Source: Anaerolineales bacterium (GTDB lineage Bacteria > Chloroflexota > Anaerolineae > 4572-78 > J111). Taken from it: a stretch of DNA of 64,000 bases. The notes beneath the pieces were generated by a model, which was given only the letters and a program-made list of their open reading frames with translations, made no database searches and was not told the origin of the DNA. The stretch lies in contig JACKAU010000004.1 in NCBI GenBank assembly GCA_020634855.1, positions 310,001-374,000 of the forward strand, read 5' to 3'. This document shows, piece after piece, positions 33,457 through 42,215 of the stretch. How positions within the stretch are numbered: position 1 is the stretch's first letter; each line of letters starts with the position of its first letter. The translations under genes and the position numbers were made by a program.

Positions 33457-34218
33457 TTACGGCTTTATAAACCAAACTAACGTCTCGCCAGACAATGTTG
33501 ACTTTATTGTGCCATACCTTAGCTCGGTTTCCAACCGTTTTACGCCTTCATCATATTCTTCGTCCGCAATTAAGTGCAGCATCGAATAGCCCTTTTTCTT
33601 AACCAGTTCCAGGAATTCGGGACCTAACTCAATTGCTTGATTTTCATACAAGACCGTCGTTTTTATAAATTTGAGGGACTGCGCTGCGGCTTGAGCCACG
33701 ATTTGATCGATGTCAGGGTACCGGGCCTTATCCACCGAGGCGGTTCCCGGAAAAAATTGGACAATCGGCCGCTGTTCGATCTGGTGGTGCGATTGGGTGA
33801 CGATACAGACATTGCCGTTCGTCTTTAGCCCCCGCTTGATTTCGGCAAACATCGAGTTTATATCCGGCACATGGTGTATGACGTCGGTCATGTAAACGAA
33901 ATCAAAATAGTCATCATCAAAGGGAATATGGGCTGCATCACCCGATTGAAAGACCACGTGTCGATTTTTTTGCCGCGCTCTACTTAACATACCGGCCGAT
34001 GGCTCGATACCATACACATGGCTATGGGTTACTTTTTGCAGCAAATCGGTATGGTTGCCCGTCCCGCAGCCGATGTCTAAAATTGTCGCGGCGTCGTTAA
34101 GATCAAGCTCGGCTAAGAAATGGGTGATTAATTCGATATCGGCTTGTCTAACATCGTCATAGATGTGGCTAATCTTATTGTAGTTCACTGTAGGCACGCT
34201 TGATTTGGCTCCACTCAA
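33457..34218 (-). CDS. Class I SAM-dependent methyltransferase
   Basis: 253 residues. Motif I is TILDIGCGTGNHT, with the acidic end of strand 2 in VYGIEPS, motif II in FDFVYMTDVIHHV and motif III in LKTNGNVCIVTQ. The N-terminal NYNKISHIYDDVRQADIELI is typical of Methyltransf_11 proteins acting on small molecules. The substrate is unknown. It lies downstream of the disrupted aminotransferase gene, so it may once have been part of its operon. Confidence 0.88.
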   Translation of the reverse strand: MSGAKSSVPTVNYNKISHIYDDVRQADIELITHFLAELDLNDAATILDIGCGTGNHTDLLQKVTHSHVYGIEPSAGMLSRARQKNRHVVFQSGDAAHIPFDDDYFDFVYMTDVIHHVPDINSMFAEIKRGLKTNGNVCIVTQSHHQIEQRPIVQFFPGTASVDKARYPDIDQIVAQAAAQSLKFIKTTVLYENQAIELGPEFLELVKKKGYSMLHLIADEEYDEGVKRLETELRYGTIKSTLSGETLVWFIKP

Positions 34219-34826
34219 GAATGGACCGGCTAAGGTTTGGCATATTGTCCGCTAACTTCGGGTAGATCTTAACGTTCTAATCATACCACTATTGTCTACT
34301 CCACGTCCAGCCTCGATCACGCAAGAATATTTCGCGATTGGGATAAATTTAATGCTTTGAACCACGCACCGACCGGCGCCGCACAGAATATCACAACCGA
34401 TTTTGTCAACATCAAGCGGTAATTGACCGACACTCTGCGTGGCATCCAGTAAAAAAGGAATGTTGGCTGATTGCGCTATGCGCCCCACAGCGCCGGCCGG
34501 ATTGACTAACCCGCCACCGGTAGGGATATGGCTAAGAGAGATCAGTTTGACCCGATCATCAATTAGATTTTCGAGCGCCTGGATGTCAATTTGGCCGAAT
34601 TCGTCATTGGGTACAAAAATAAGCTCGACCCCATAACGTTGAACCTGCTGATTGTAAGCAATAACATTGCTGCCATACTCGACCAGTGTGGTGAGGATTT
34701 TGTCCCCCGGCGAGAAATTAAAGCTATAGAAGGCCATATCCCAGGCTCGGGTGGCATTTTCAACAAAGGCTATCTCGTCCACCTCACAATTGAGGAGTTT
34801 AGCCGTGGCGCTATAAAAATGGTCTA

Positions 34827-35918
34827 CTAATCCGGACATAACTTAATAAACAAAACAGTCAATCTGAAGTAAACTGACCAAATGACAGAGAAAAACAAAA
34901 ACCAAGCCAAAGATTGGCGAGAAGCCCGACGCCTACAAGCTTGGGAATTAAAACAGAAGGGCTGGGAACAAAACAAAATAGCAGAAGCGCTAGGGGTGAG
35001 TGCCGGAGCGGTTAGCCAATGGGTCAAACGAGGGCAACAAGCTGGGGTGGAAGCGCTCCATAGGCGTACCGGAGGTGGGCCCAAACCGCGACTGAGAGAG
35101 GCCCAACTTAAAGAGTTACCAAAATTGTTAGAGCAAGGGGCAGAAGCATACGGTTTTCGGGGTGATGTCTGGACTCGTGGTCGGGTGGGCAAACTCATCA
35201 AAGACAAATTTGAGGTGACATACTCAGCACGACACGTCGGGCGTATCTTGGAGAAAATTGGGTGGAGTCGCCAGAAACCGATAGAACGAGCCAGCCAGCG
35301 TAACGAAGCCGCAATCGAACAGTGGCGCACCGAACAATGGCCTACCCTTAAAAAAAGCCGAAAAAGAAAAGCGCACCATAGTTTTTGTTGATGAAGCCGG
35401 TTTTTATTTGTTGCCGGCCGCCGTCAGAACCTATGCCCCACGAGGACAAACGCCCATTCTGAAGTATCCTCCTTGGGAACATTTGTCGGTGATTAGCGCC
35501 ATCACTCCAGCGGGTAAGTTGTACACCTGTACCCAAAACAAATCTTTTGATGGCTCGGCCATTGTTCGATTTCTCAAGCATCTGTTGCGCCATATTTCTG
35601 GTAAGATGCTGGTCATTTGGGACGGCTTGCCGGCTCATCGGTCGCAAGCTGTCAAGGAGTTTTTGAGCCAGGATGCAACCCAACGCCTTCATCTGGAACA
35701 GTTGCCAGCTTATGCCCCTGACCTGAACCCGGATGAAGGTGTTTGGAACTATTTGAAAAATGTCGAATTGAAAAATTTGTGTTGTCATAATCTTCAGGAT
35801 TTACGGGTTGAGTTGGCTAAAGCTATTGCCCGGTTACGACACAAAACCCAGATCATTTTGAGCTTTATTCGCCAGGTTCGTTTGGGTCAGCACCTTTAGT
35901 TTCCTATGTCCGGATCAG
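34827..35918 (+). mobile_element. IS630-family insertion sequence A (1092 bp)
   Basis: The ends are inverted repeats CTAATCCGGACATA (left) and CTGATCCGGACATA (right, read inward), with a TA duplication at 34825-34826 and 35919-35920, as expected for IS630/Tc1. It contains a transposase in two frames. It interrupts the aminotransferase gene. Confidence 0.9.
34882..35899 (+). CDS. IS630 transposase A, two overlapping frames (orfA 34882-35391, orfB to 35899)
   Basis: orfA (169 aa) is the DNA-binding half with helix-turn-helix EQNKIAEALGVSAGAVSQWV and a second winged part. orfB carries the DDE catalytic core: Asp in VFVDEAGFYLL, Asp in MLVIWDGLPAHRS, Glu in NPDEGVWNYLKN. The frames differ by +1 relative to orfA. 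They meet at CTT-AAA-AAA-AGC (35347-35358), where a CTT codon next to seven A offers either +1 ribosomal slippage or polymerase slippage, giving IVFVDEAGF in the fused product. Whether the shift is programmed or a mutation cannot be decided here. orfB from TTG 35408 alone would lack the first Asp. Confidence 0.85.
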
Positions 35919-35981
35919 TAAGGCTTCTTGCTCTTCATAGGCGGTTTCATAGCCGCTGATGGTTTTTTCCTTATAGAGCTA

Positions 35982-37099
35982 AGTACAAACAAAAAGATTT
36001 TGGTGGATGAGATGGGTCACCTATACTAAGGTGTATGAACCCAATTGAAATAAGACCACTAAGTCAAATGGAACTGAACGAACTGGATGAATTGTATCAT
36101 CAGACGAAACAGGTTCGGGTCCGAACGAGAGCCCAAATGATCTTGCTGGCAGTTGAACAGCAAATGACGGCTCCCCAGATCGCTCAGATTGTTCGCAAAA
36201 ATGACCAAACGGTCCGACGATGGATCAAACGTTACAATGCCGAAGGAGTTAACGGACTGTTTGATGCCCCCCGTCCGGGGACGCCGGTTAAAGTGACGGC
36301 GGAATACCACGACCAGTTAATCCAAGTTGTGCGTCGACGGCCCCGTAGTCTGGACTTACCTTACTCCCTGTGGACATTGCAACGGCTGGTTGACTATATG
36401 GCTGAAGAGACCGGTCTGCGGGTCTCAACCGAAACGGTTCGCTTACACTTGAAGGCGGAGGATATAGTCATCAGCCGCCCCCAGCACAAGGTCAGTAGCC
36501 CTGACCCAGAATATATGGTAAAAAAAAGACGATTGAAGAAAAACGAGACAACTTGAAACCCAATGAAGTTTTCTACTATGCTGACGAATTTAACATTAGC
36601 TGGCGTCCGACCTTGCGGGCGATGTGGAGTCCCAAAGGCCAACAGGTCATGATCCCGACCCCAGGTCAGCCCAAAAAGCATTACGGCATCGGGGGGGTCA
36701 ACTATCATACCGGCCAGACAGTCGTATTAATCCGCTAACGAAAACGACGGTCAGAAATTGCTGAGTTCTTACAAACATTGCTCGATAAACACCCCGATCA
36801 AGTTGTCTATGTCGCCTGGGACAACTTTACCGCTCATCAAGATGATGAAGTTGAGGCGGTTGTCCGTGGGGCTACAGGCCGGTTGGTTTTGCTTTACTTG
36901 CCCACTTACAGTCCCTGGCTCAATCCTATTGAAATGTTGTGGCGTCACTTCCGGCGTGAAGTCACCCATTGTGAACTTTTTGAAACGGTTAAGGCTCTCT
37001 TAGCTGCGACCCGTAATTTCTTTGACCGCTACAATCAGATGCCAAACCGTCTTCTTTCTATTATTGGCTCTAATGCCGCATAATTTTTTTGCTTGTACT
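35982..37099 (+). mobile_element. IS630-family insertion sequence B (1118 bp)
   Basis: Terminal inverted repeats AGTACAAACAAAAA and AGTACAAGCAAAAA, with TA at 35980-35981 and 37100-37101. The restored target is CTAG, a known preference of IS630. It is unrelated in sequence to element A, 61 bp away, so two separate insertions hit one gene. Confidence 0.9.
36035..37083 (+). pseudogene. IS630 transposase B (frameshift plus internal stop)
   Basis: The N-terminal half (MNPIEIRPLSQMELNELDEL, helix-turn-helix TAPQIAQIVRKNDQTVRRWI) ends in a run of eight A near 36520. A -1 shift on A-AAA-AAA leads to the catalytic half (NEVFYYADEFNISWRPTLRA), whose DDE residues are Asp of YYADEFN, Asp of VYVAWDNFTAHQ and Glu of NPIEMLWRHF. 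A TAA at 36736-36738 interrupts between VVLIR and RKRRSEIAEFLQ, probably from CAA. The A-run shift is typical of programmed frameshifting in this family, but the TAA makes the element inactive unless read through. Confidence 0.85.
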
Positions 37100-37220
37100 T
37101 AGTTGTGTAAGGTATCGGCCACTGGCTGGGGCATTAAAGCGGCCCCGGCATTATTGAAATACACGATATCTTCACAATATCGCGTTTCGGCTCTGGCTCG
37201 GTTAATGTCAATACTATTTT

Positions 37221-38012
37221 TCATGGGGATAACACCCGTGGTGGTAGGTAGATGGTGAATTCATTGACCGGCTGAAGCAGCACGCTGTGCGGCGCAAGCT
37301 GCTCTGCAGCCGAAACCAACTGCATCCGTTCCAGCAGCCCAAAATGGGCCGAGGTCAACTGCGCGGGCCGGACGGCGAGTGGCTCATGCCAAACCCGGTA
37401 GGTTCCCAGCTTGCCATCACGTCGATAGTAGAAGCCGGTCAGTGGGTGGGTAAGGTAAATTAAAGCCGTCTCTGTATCTGGGAAACCGGCCAGGTGGAAA
37501 GCCTCATCCCCATATTGGGTGAGTTCCACATGGGCCGGCCCCCATTCGGCCTCGGTGTGCATAAGGTATTGGCGATAGCGCCCGGTTTGAGGAACATACT
37601 CGCAATCAAATCGAACCTTCCCGGCGTGCCAGGGGAGTTGCCACCAATGCCTCGGCACAACGACCGTCCATGAGTCGAGCGTGGTCCCCAGGAACCAGAC
37701 ACAGCGCTCGCCGGTGGCCGTATCGAGAATGTAGATGCGGTAGTTGGTTTGGCCCATTGTAAACCGTGGAAACGGGCAAATCGCCAACCTAAAATCCATG
37801 TCCATAAACGGCACAACGGAAATTAATCCTTTTTCTTCACCATTTACCGAAATTGTATCCAGCTTGAACCGGGCCGGCAAGAGTCCCTCAAAACGACGGG
37901 GATGTACGGCGTAGGTAATGATGGCGAAGTGTTGCAGCTTGCTGACAACATCAATCCCGGACGGTTTCGGTCGAGGCTGTAGATAGTCGTCTATTTTTAA
38001 TGGCTCTAACAT
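37221..38012 (-). CDS. DUF2071-family protein
   Basis: 263 residues beginning MLEPLKIDDYLQPRPKPSGI. Family-like blocks are FAIITYAVHPRRFEGLLPAR, SVVPFMDMDFR and QTNYRIYILDTATGERCVWF, an acetoacetate-decarboxylase-like fold of unknown function. The stop codon overlaps the start of the split aminotransferase gene (ATGA). A broken second copy lies at 42216-42381. The ribosome site is CCGGGAA-like and weak. Confidence 0.8.
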   Translation of the reverse strand: MLEPLKIDDYLQPRPKPSGIDVVSKLQHFAIITYAVHPRRFEGLLPARFKLDTISVNGEEKGLISVVPFMDMDFRLAICPFPRFTMGQTNYRIYILDTATGERCVWFLGTTLDSWTVVVPRHWWQLPWHAGKVRFDCEYVPQTGRYRQYLMHTEAEWGPAHVELTQYGDEAFHLAGFPDTETALIYLTHPLTGFYYRRDGKLGTYRVWHEPLAVRPAQLTSAHFGLLERMQLVSAAEQLAPHSVLLQPVNEFTIYLPPRVLSP

Positions 38013-38186
38013 GGCATTTCCCGGAGAAATTACATGCTCACAAGTAGCCGACCTTGCCTGGAGGCAGCCGTTGGCCGGTTTGAAGATTAAGTCGATTGAG
38101 GCTGAGCCAAATGGGTCAATTTGGTCGAGGTCGATGGTTGTATTGTACCCGCAGACAGCTCAAAATGACAAGGAAACTGAGGTCAA

Positions 38187-38219
38187 TAAAAAAAGCAGCC
38201 AAGCGATGACACGGCTGCT
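38187..38219 (-). terminator. Terminator of the GAPDH gene (minus strand)
   Basis: On the minus strand AGCAGCC (38219-38213) pairs with GGCTGCT (38200-38194) over a 12-nt loop, followed by seven T (38193-38187). It lies 60 bp after the gene's stop. Confidence 0.8.
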
Positions 38220-38230
38220 CTGAACGACTG

Positions 38231-38260
38231 CTCCCGCTGGATATGGCTATCCAGCGGGAG
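38231..38260. other. Perfect 12-bp hairpin downstream of GAPDH
   Basis: CTCCCGCTGGAT (38231-38242) and ATCCAGCGGGAG (38249-38260) with a 6-nt loop. It lies between the GAPDH stop and its terminator and could guard the 3' end. Confidence 0.7.
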
Positions 38261-38281
38261 TGGGCCGGCATAATTTCACCC

Positions 38282-39322
38282 CTAACTTACAAAGTCACGA
38301 ACGATTCCTAGCGCCCGGTCGGTTTTGGCGATGGAACGGAACCCGTCCGTTTCAAGCTCAGTCAGGGCGCGAATGGCATCAATCGTCTCCGGGACAACGA
38401 TGGCCTGGTTGTAGACCTGGTAGTTGTAGAATAACTCATTGCCCCGCACCGTCAAGGCATCGGCCCAGAGGCCCACTTCCCACATATCGCCGCGCGGCCG
38501 GCCCAGATCGGTCATCAGTTCCAACGTGCTGTTGAGGGCGACCAGGCCGTCGGACATCTGTAGGAAAGCAATGCGCGGGGCGGAGCGAAAGATCTCCAAC
38601 ACCTCGTCCCGGTCGGCCGGTCGGGTTAGTTCGACGCTCCAGGCATGCAGGTGGCTAGTGGTGTGGGCGGCCTTCACCGCCATTGTCACCACATCCAGTT
38701 CGGGGATGACCGTTTGGGCATCCGGTCCCTGGTGCGACGGGATGTCTTTTTCCGGGACGACGGTATTCATCACCCCGCTGTGGTCCGACTCCCACGGATC
38801 GGTGGCCCGGCGGACTAACACGCCGCGCGCCTTCTTCAGTAAGCCGGCTCGCTGAAGCGCGCCCAGAGTGCGAACAATGCTGGTGGTGTTGCAGGACACC
38901 ACGCGGGTCAGATCTCGACCTAAAGCCGTGGCGTAGTTGGCCTGGGCGACAAAGGAGTGGCCGGTCAGGCTGTGCTTCTCGCCGCCCTGAAAGATGGCTT
39001 TAACACCGGCCGTCCGGTACTTCGCCAGGTTCGCCGCCGCGATCTTCTTCGGCGCGGCATCGGCCACCACATCCACCTGGCTCAATAAATCATCGAGTTG
39101 ACCGGCGATGGTTAGCCCGGCCTCCCTCATCGAGGCGGCGGCTTCGGGCGTCGAAGCAAAGAGGGGGTACCCTTTCTCCTGAGCCACCTTGATCCGCCAG
39201 TCGCTGACCACGTCGGCCACGCCGACCAATTCCATATCCTCTTGTAGGGCCACGGCATCGGCAATGCGTTTGCCAATAACGCCATACCCATTCAACGCAA
39301 CGCGTACTTTTCGAGTTGTCAT
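38282..39322 (-). CDS. Type II (archaeal-type) glyceraldehyde-3-phosphate dehydrogenase
   Basis: 346 residues. The N-terminal Rossmann motif is VRVALNGYGVIGKRIADAV, and the family block is YPLFASTPEA. The catalytic Cys144 lies in RVVSCNTTSIVRTLGAL. Downstream are KAAHTTSHLHAWSVEL, FLQMSDGL and NELFYNYQVYNQAIVVPET. This is the type II enzyme common in archaea, distinct from bacterial GapA (which has SCTTNC), and usually uses NADP or both cofactors. The ribosome site is CAGGAGA. It is a single gene with a terminator and stem at its end. Its role could be glycolytic or gluconeogenic, depending on whether a standard GapA exists elsewhere. Confidence 0.92.
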   Translation of the reverse strand: MTTRKVRVALNGYGVIGKRIADAVALQEDMELVGVADVVSDWRIKVAQEKGYPLFASTPEAAASMREAGLTIAGQLDDLLSQVDVVADAAPKKIAAANLAKYRTAGVKAIFQGGEKHSLTGHSFVAQANYATALGRDLTRVVSCNTTSIVRTLGALQRAGLLKKARGVLVRRATDPWESDHSGVMNTVVPEKDIPSHQGPDAQTVIPELDVVTMAVKAAHTTSHLHAWSVELTRPADRDEVLEIFRSAPRIAFLQMSDGLVALNSTLELMTDLGRPRGDMWEVGLWADALTVRGNELFYNYQVYNQAIVVPETIDAIRALTELETDGFRSIAKTDRALGIVRDFVS

Positions 39323-39399
39323 GATAGTCTCCTGAAAAATAGTTAGAATGAGAATTAAATAAGTTCCCCATTGTGATAGGGTGACCTATTACGTAGGAT

Positions 39400-39438
39400 G
39401 TAGTGCGTAACGTATGGCGTGAAAATGATACGCACTAC
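39400..39438 (+). repeat. CGTAGTGCGTA inverted repeat, copy 2
   Basis: GTAGTGCGTA (39400-39409) and TACGCACTAC (39429-39438) with a 19-bp loop; a third, partial arm (TGCACTACGG) follows. Same arms as 32792-32838. Confidence 0.8.
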
Positions 39439-39474
39439 GCAATATGCACTACGGATACGGGTTTATCATAACCC

Positions 39475-39512
39475 AAAACCTCCCCGGACACATTGGGCAT
39501 CTGGGGAGTTTT
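39475..39512 (-). terminator. Probable terminator of the response-regulator gene
   Basis: On the minus strand AAAACTCCCC pairs with GGGGAGGTTTT over a 17-nt loop and ends in a short T-run. It lies about 35 nt after the stop codon at 39545. Being symmetric, it could work in both directions. Confidence 0.6.
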
Positions 39513-39544
39513 CGGGTTAGCCATGTGGCTAATATTGAGGTTAG

Positions 39545-40189
39545 TCAGGGGACTAATTGATGCTGGAGAGCCAGGCGCACAGCTTCGGCCCGGGTCGAAG
39601 CGCCTAGCTTGGTTAAGATACTGCTGACATGGGCTTTGATGGTGGCGCGGCTCACCACCAGTTGGTCGGCCATGGCCGGGTTGGTCAGGCCCTGCACCAG
39701 CAGCGCCAGCACCTCGCGCTCGCGAGGGGTCAGGTCGTGGCCCAAGTTGGGGACCTCCGGGGCGTCATCTTGGACCAACGCCTGGAGGGCTTGCGGATCG
39801 AGAATAGACCGGCCGGCGCTGGCCGCCCGGATGGTTTCAGCCAAATCGTCGGCGGAAACGTCTTTTAATAGATAGCTGATGGCCCCGGCCCGGATGGCCT
39901 CCTGTACCAACGCTTTCTCCTGGAAGCTGGTCAGGGCAATCACCTGGATGTGGGGATAACGGCGTTTAATGGTGCGCGTGGCAGCGACCCCATCCAGCTT
40001 GGGCATTTTCAAATCCATAAGGACGATGTCGGGCTGAAGCTGTTCGCACAGGTACAGCGCTTCCTCGCCGTTGCTCGCCTCGCCGGCCAGTTCCAGATCC
40101 GCTTTGACCAGCAGGAAGGCGGCCAGTCCCTTGCGGAGCATAGTGTGATCGTCAACAATTAGCACGCGAATGGGTTTTTCACCGGTCAT
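39545..40189 (-). CDS. NarL/LuxR-type response regulator
   Basis: 214 residues from ATG 40189 with AAAGGAGAT upstream; an in-frame start at 40207 lies ahead of that site. The receiver domain has the acidic pair VDDH (13-14), phospho-acceptor Asp59 in PDIVLMDLKMP, Thr in VIALTSF and Lys in SYLLKDV. The C-terminal LuxR helix-turn-helix is LTPREREVLALLVQGLTNPA then LVVSRATIKAHVSSILTKLG. It is paired with the sensor kinase encoded just upstream. Its targets are unknown. Confidence 0.92.
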   Translation of the reverse strand: MTGEKPIRVLIVDDHTMLRKGLAAFLLVKADLELAGEASNGEEALYLCEQLQPDIVLMDLKMPKLDGVAATRTIKRRYPHIQVIALTSFQEKALVQEAIRAGAISYLLKDVSADDLAETIRAASAGRSILDPQALQALVQDDAPEVPNLGHDLTPREREVLALLVQGLTNPAMADQLVVSRATIKAHVSSILTKLGASTRAEAVRLALQHQLVP

Positions 40190-40211
40190 CCCGTATCTCC
40201 TTTCCATTTAA

Positions 40212-40294
40212 AGGTGACAGTCACTTGAGCACGCTAAATCGACCTATTTGGACAACTGAGATGCTAATTTATAAACAATAAGTGACTGTCACCT
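40212..40294 (+). repeat. Paired GTGAC-A-GTCAC palindromes between kinase and regulator genes
   Basis: AGGTGACAGTCACTT (40212-40226) and its exact complement (40280-40294) form 15-bp arms 53 bp apart. Each arm is itself an 11-bp palindrome (GTGACAGTCAC). The right arm overlaps the kinase stop codon. Confidence 0.8.
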
Positions 40295-42016
40295 AACCGT
40301 CACCTTCCAGTTTACTTCGATCTGCGTTCCCTGGTCCGGCCAACTGATGATATCGAGAGTGGCCCCGATGGCCTCAGCCCGTTCACGCATAATGCCCAGC
40401 CCCAGATGATCGGGCGGCACGCCGGCCGGATCGAAACCGCAGCCATTGTCGATGATCTTTAACGTTACGCGTTTGAGCGGGTCGCTGCCGGCCGGCGTGC
40501 GCCACAGATGAATGGTCACCCGGCTGGCCCCGGCGTGCTTGGCGATGTTGTGGAGCGCTTCCTGGGTAATCCGGTAGAGGCTCACCTGCATATCGTCGGG
40601 AAACGTGTCCTGCCGATTCAGATTGACCGTCACCAGCGTTCCCTCCCGGCCGGTGAAGGCTGCGGCCAGTTGGTGGATCAGGTCGCCCAGTTTGGCCTCG
40701 CGCAACGCGGCCGGTCGTAATTCCAGCAGCAGGGTCCGCATTTCGGCCAGCGCACCCCGGCTTAACTGCTGTAAATCTTGCAGCAGTCGCCGGCCGTGCG
40801 CCGGGTCTTGGTCCCACATCTCCGGCAGCACGTCGGCGATCAGGCTGGCCGAAAACAAGGTTTGGGTCACGGCGTCGTGCAGTTCGCGGGCTAATCGCTG
40901 CCGTTCTTCCAGAGCCGCCGCCCGTTGGGCTTGGGCGTAGAGCCGGGCATTTTCCAGAGCAATTACCGCACCGGGGGTGAGCATAGCCAGGATTTGGGTA
41001 TCGTCCGGGCCAAACGGCTCCGGCTTGTCGGCCACCTCTAACACCCCCAAGGGCTGCTGCCCGGAGATCAGCGGCACGGCTACCAGGCGGTGCAGGTGCA
41101 AGCGGCGCCTTAGATCGGCATTAACGCGGGGATCGGTTGACGCCTCATTCACCAGGAGGGGCCGGCCGGCTTGGAGCGATAATCCGGCGGTCGATTCGGT
41201 GAGCGGTACAGTGTAGTTGGCCGGCATATCCCCGTTCTCTGCGCCGGAAACGACGGCCAAACGAAGGCGGCCCGCCTCGATCAGGTACAGCAGGCTCACC
41301 CGGGCGCCGGTCAACCGGCGCGCCGCCGTGGCGATCATCTCTAAAACGGCCTCGATCTCAAGGCGGCTGGTGACGGCTTGCTGCACGGCCAGGATCTGTT
41401 CCTGTTCGGCATAGGCTTTTTGCAGGGTCTCTTCAGCCCGACGGCGCTCGGTGATGTCAATGCCGGTACAGATGATGTATTCCAACTCGCCATTATCGTC
41501 GAGTAACGCCGTGTTCGACCAGGCGATCAGGCGTTTGCGGCCGTCTCGGGTTAACCAGTAGGCTTCATGCCGGTTGGAAATCCGGTCGGCGCGGAGTTCA
41601 GCCAGCACGGCGCGAACCGGCTCCACTTCCGCCGGGAGCAAAAACAGGCTCCAAAAAGGCTGGTCGCGCACCTCGTCAAAGGTGTAGCCGGTGGTTTCCT
41701 GGCAGGTTCGGTTAAAGCGAATGGTGCGCCCGGCCCGGTCCAGGACAATAATCAGGGCATCGACGGTATCGACGATAGCCGCGATAAAGTCGCGTTCGGC
41801 GATTAGCGTTTGTTCGATCCAACGGCCGGCATCGATGTGGGACTGTAACTGTTCATTGGCCCAGGCCAGTTCGGCGGCCTGTTCTCGGATGATTTGCTCG
41901 AGCTGAGCCTGGCGGCGGCGTTCCCGTTCGGCTAGGGCCGGTTTAGGGCCGGTGCGATCATCAGGCTGTTGGGGTGAAGCCGAGGAAATTGGGGCGGCGG
42001 TCATGGCGCAGCCCAT
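40289..42016 (-). CDS. PAS-GAF sensor histidine kinase (NarX/HisKA_3 type)
   Basis: 575 residues, no membrane span, so it is a soluble sensor. A coiled coil covers about 30-75. The PAS domain (~75-190) shows ALIIVLDRAGRTIRFNRTCQ and CTGIDITERRRAEE. The GAF domain (~215-365) shows VSLLYLIEAGRLRLAVVSG and VAVPLISGQQPLGVLEVADK. The HisKA_3 phospho-acceptor is His380 in RLARELHDAVTQTLFS. The ATPase N-box is ALHNIAKHAGA, and the G-box is IDNGCGFDPAG followed by GLGIMRERA. ATG 42004 is an alternative start. It is transcribed with the regulator 81 bp downstream. The signal is unknown; PAS and GAF may bind haem or small ligands. Confidence 0.92.
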   Translation of the reverse strand: MGCAMTAAPISSASPQQPDDRTGPKPALAERERRRQAQLEQIIREQAAELAWANEQLQSHIDAGRWIEQTLIAERDFIAAIVDTVDALIIVLDRAGRTIRFNRTCQETTGYTFDEVRDQPFWSLFLLPAEVEPVRAVLAELRADRISNRHEAYWLTRDGRKRLIAWSNTALLDDNGELEYIICTGIDITERRRAEETLQKAYAEQEQILAVQQAVTSRLEIEAVLEMIATAARRLTGARVSLLYLIEAGRLRLAVVSGAENGDMPANYTVPLTESTAGLSLQAGRPLLVNEASTDPRVNADLRRRLHLHRLVAVPLISGQQPLGVLEVADKPEPFGPDDTQILAMLTPGAVIALENARLYAQAQRAAALEERQRLARELHDAVTQTLFSASLIADVLPEMWDQDPAHGRRLLQDLQQLSRGALAEMRTLLLELRPAALREAKLGDLIHQLAAAFTGREGTLVTVNLNRQDTFPDDMQVSLYRITQEALHNIAKHAGASRVTIHLWRTPAGSDPLKRVTLKIIDNGCGFDPAGVPPDHLGLGIMRERAEAIGATLDIISWPDQGTQIEVNWKVTVR

Positions 42017-42215
42017 CGCGCCCGGCCACAGCCGAGATCAACCACCTGGCCAACCGGCCGAGGCGGAATTAAGGCCGGCCGTTCCGGGGAGGAGTCGGGC
42101 TGATCCGGGCGCACAGGCCCGGTCGGGCAACGTTCAAAGCGATTTTCAAAAGACAACATAGTGATCTCGATCAGCTCAAAATGCCGTACCATTTTACGGC
42201 CATGTCAGCGATAGA
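42017..42215. other. Short region upstream of the kinase, no gene seen
   Basis: GC-rich sequence with a mix of GGCCGG and CCGGTC motifs. No promoter of good quality is visible on the minus strand. It ends at the DUF2071 relic. Confidence 0.4.

Larger units (their letters stand above)
34252..37224 (-). pseudogene. Class V aminotransferase gene split by two IS630 elements and truncated at the 3' end
   Basis: Three pieces read in order on the minus strand. Piece 1 starts at ATG 37224 and gives DIVYFNNAGAALMPQPVADT, the usual N-terminus of this family, up to the insertion at 37101. Piece 2 (35981-35919) gives LYKEKTISGYETAYEEQEAL. Piece 3 (34826 downward) gives DHFYSATAKLLN, ENATRAWDMAFYS, HIPTGGGLVNPAGAVG and LLDATQSVGQLPLD. 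Removing each IS with one TA copy rejoins pieces 2 and 3 in frame; pieces 1 and 2 rejoin in frame except for a TAG where Tyr is expected. Homology ends at DILCGAGR, so the PLP-lysine part is gone. The ATG overlaps the DUF2071 stop codon (ATGA), showing an old operon. Confidence 0.85.
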
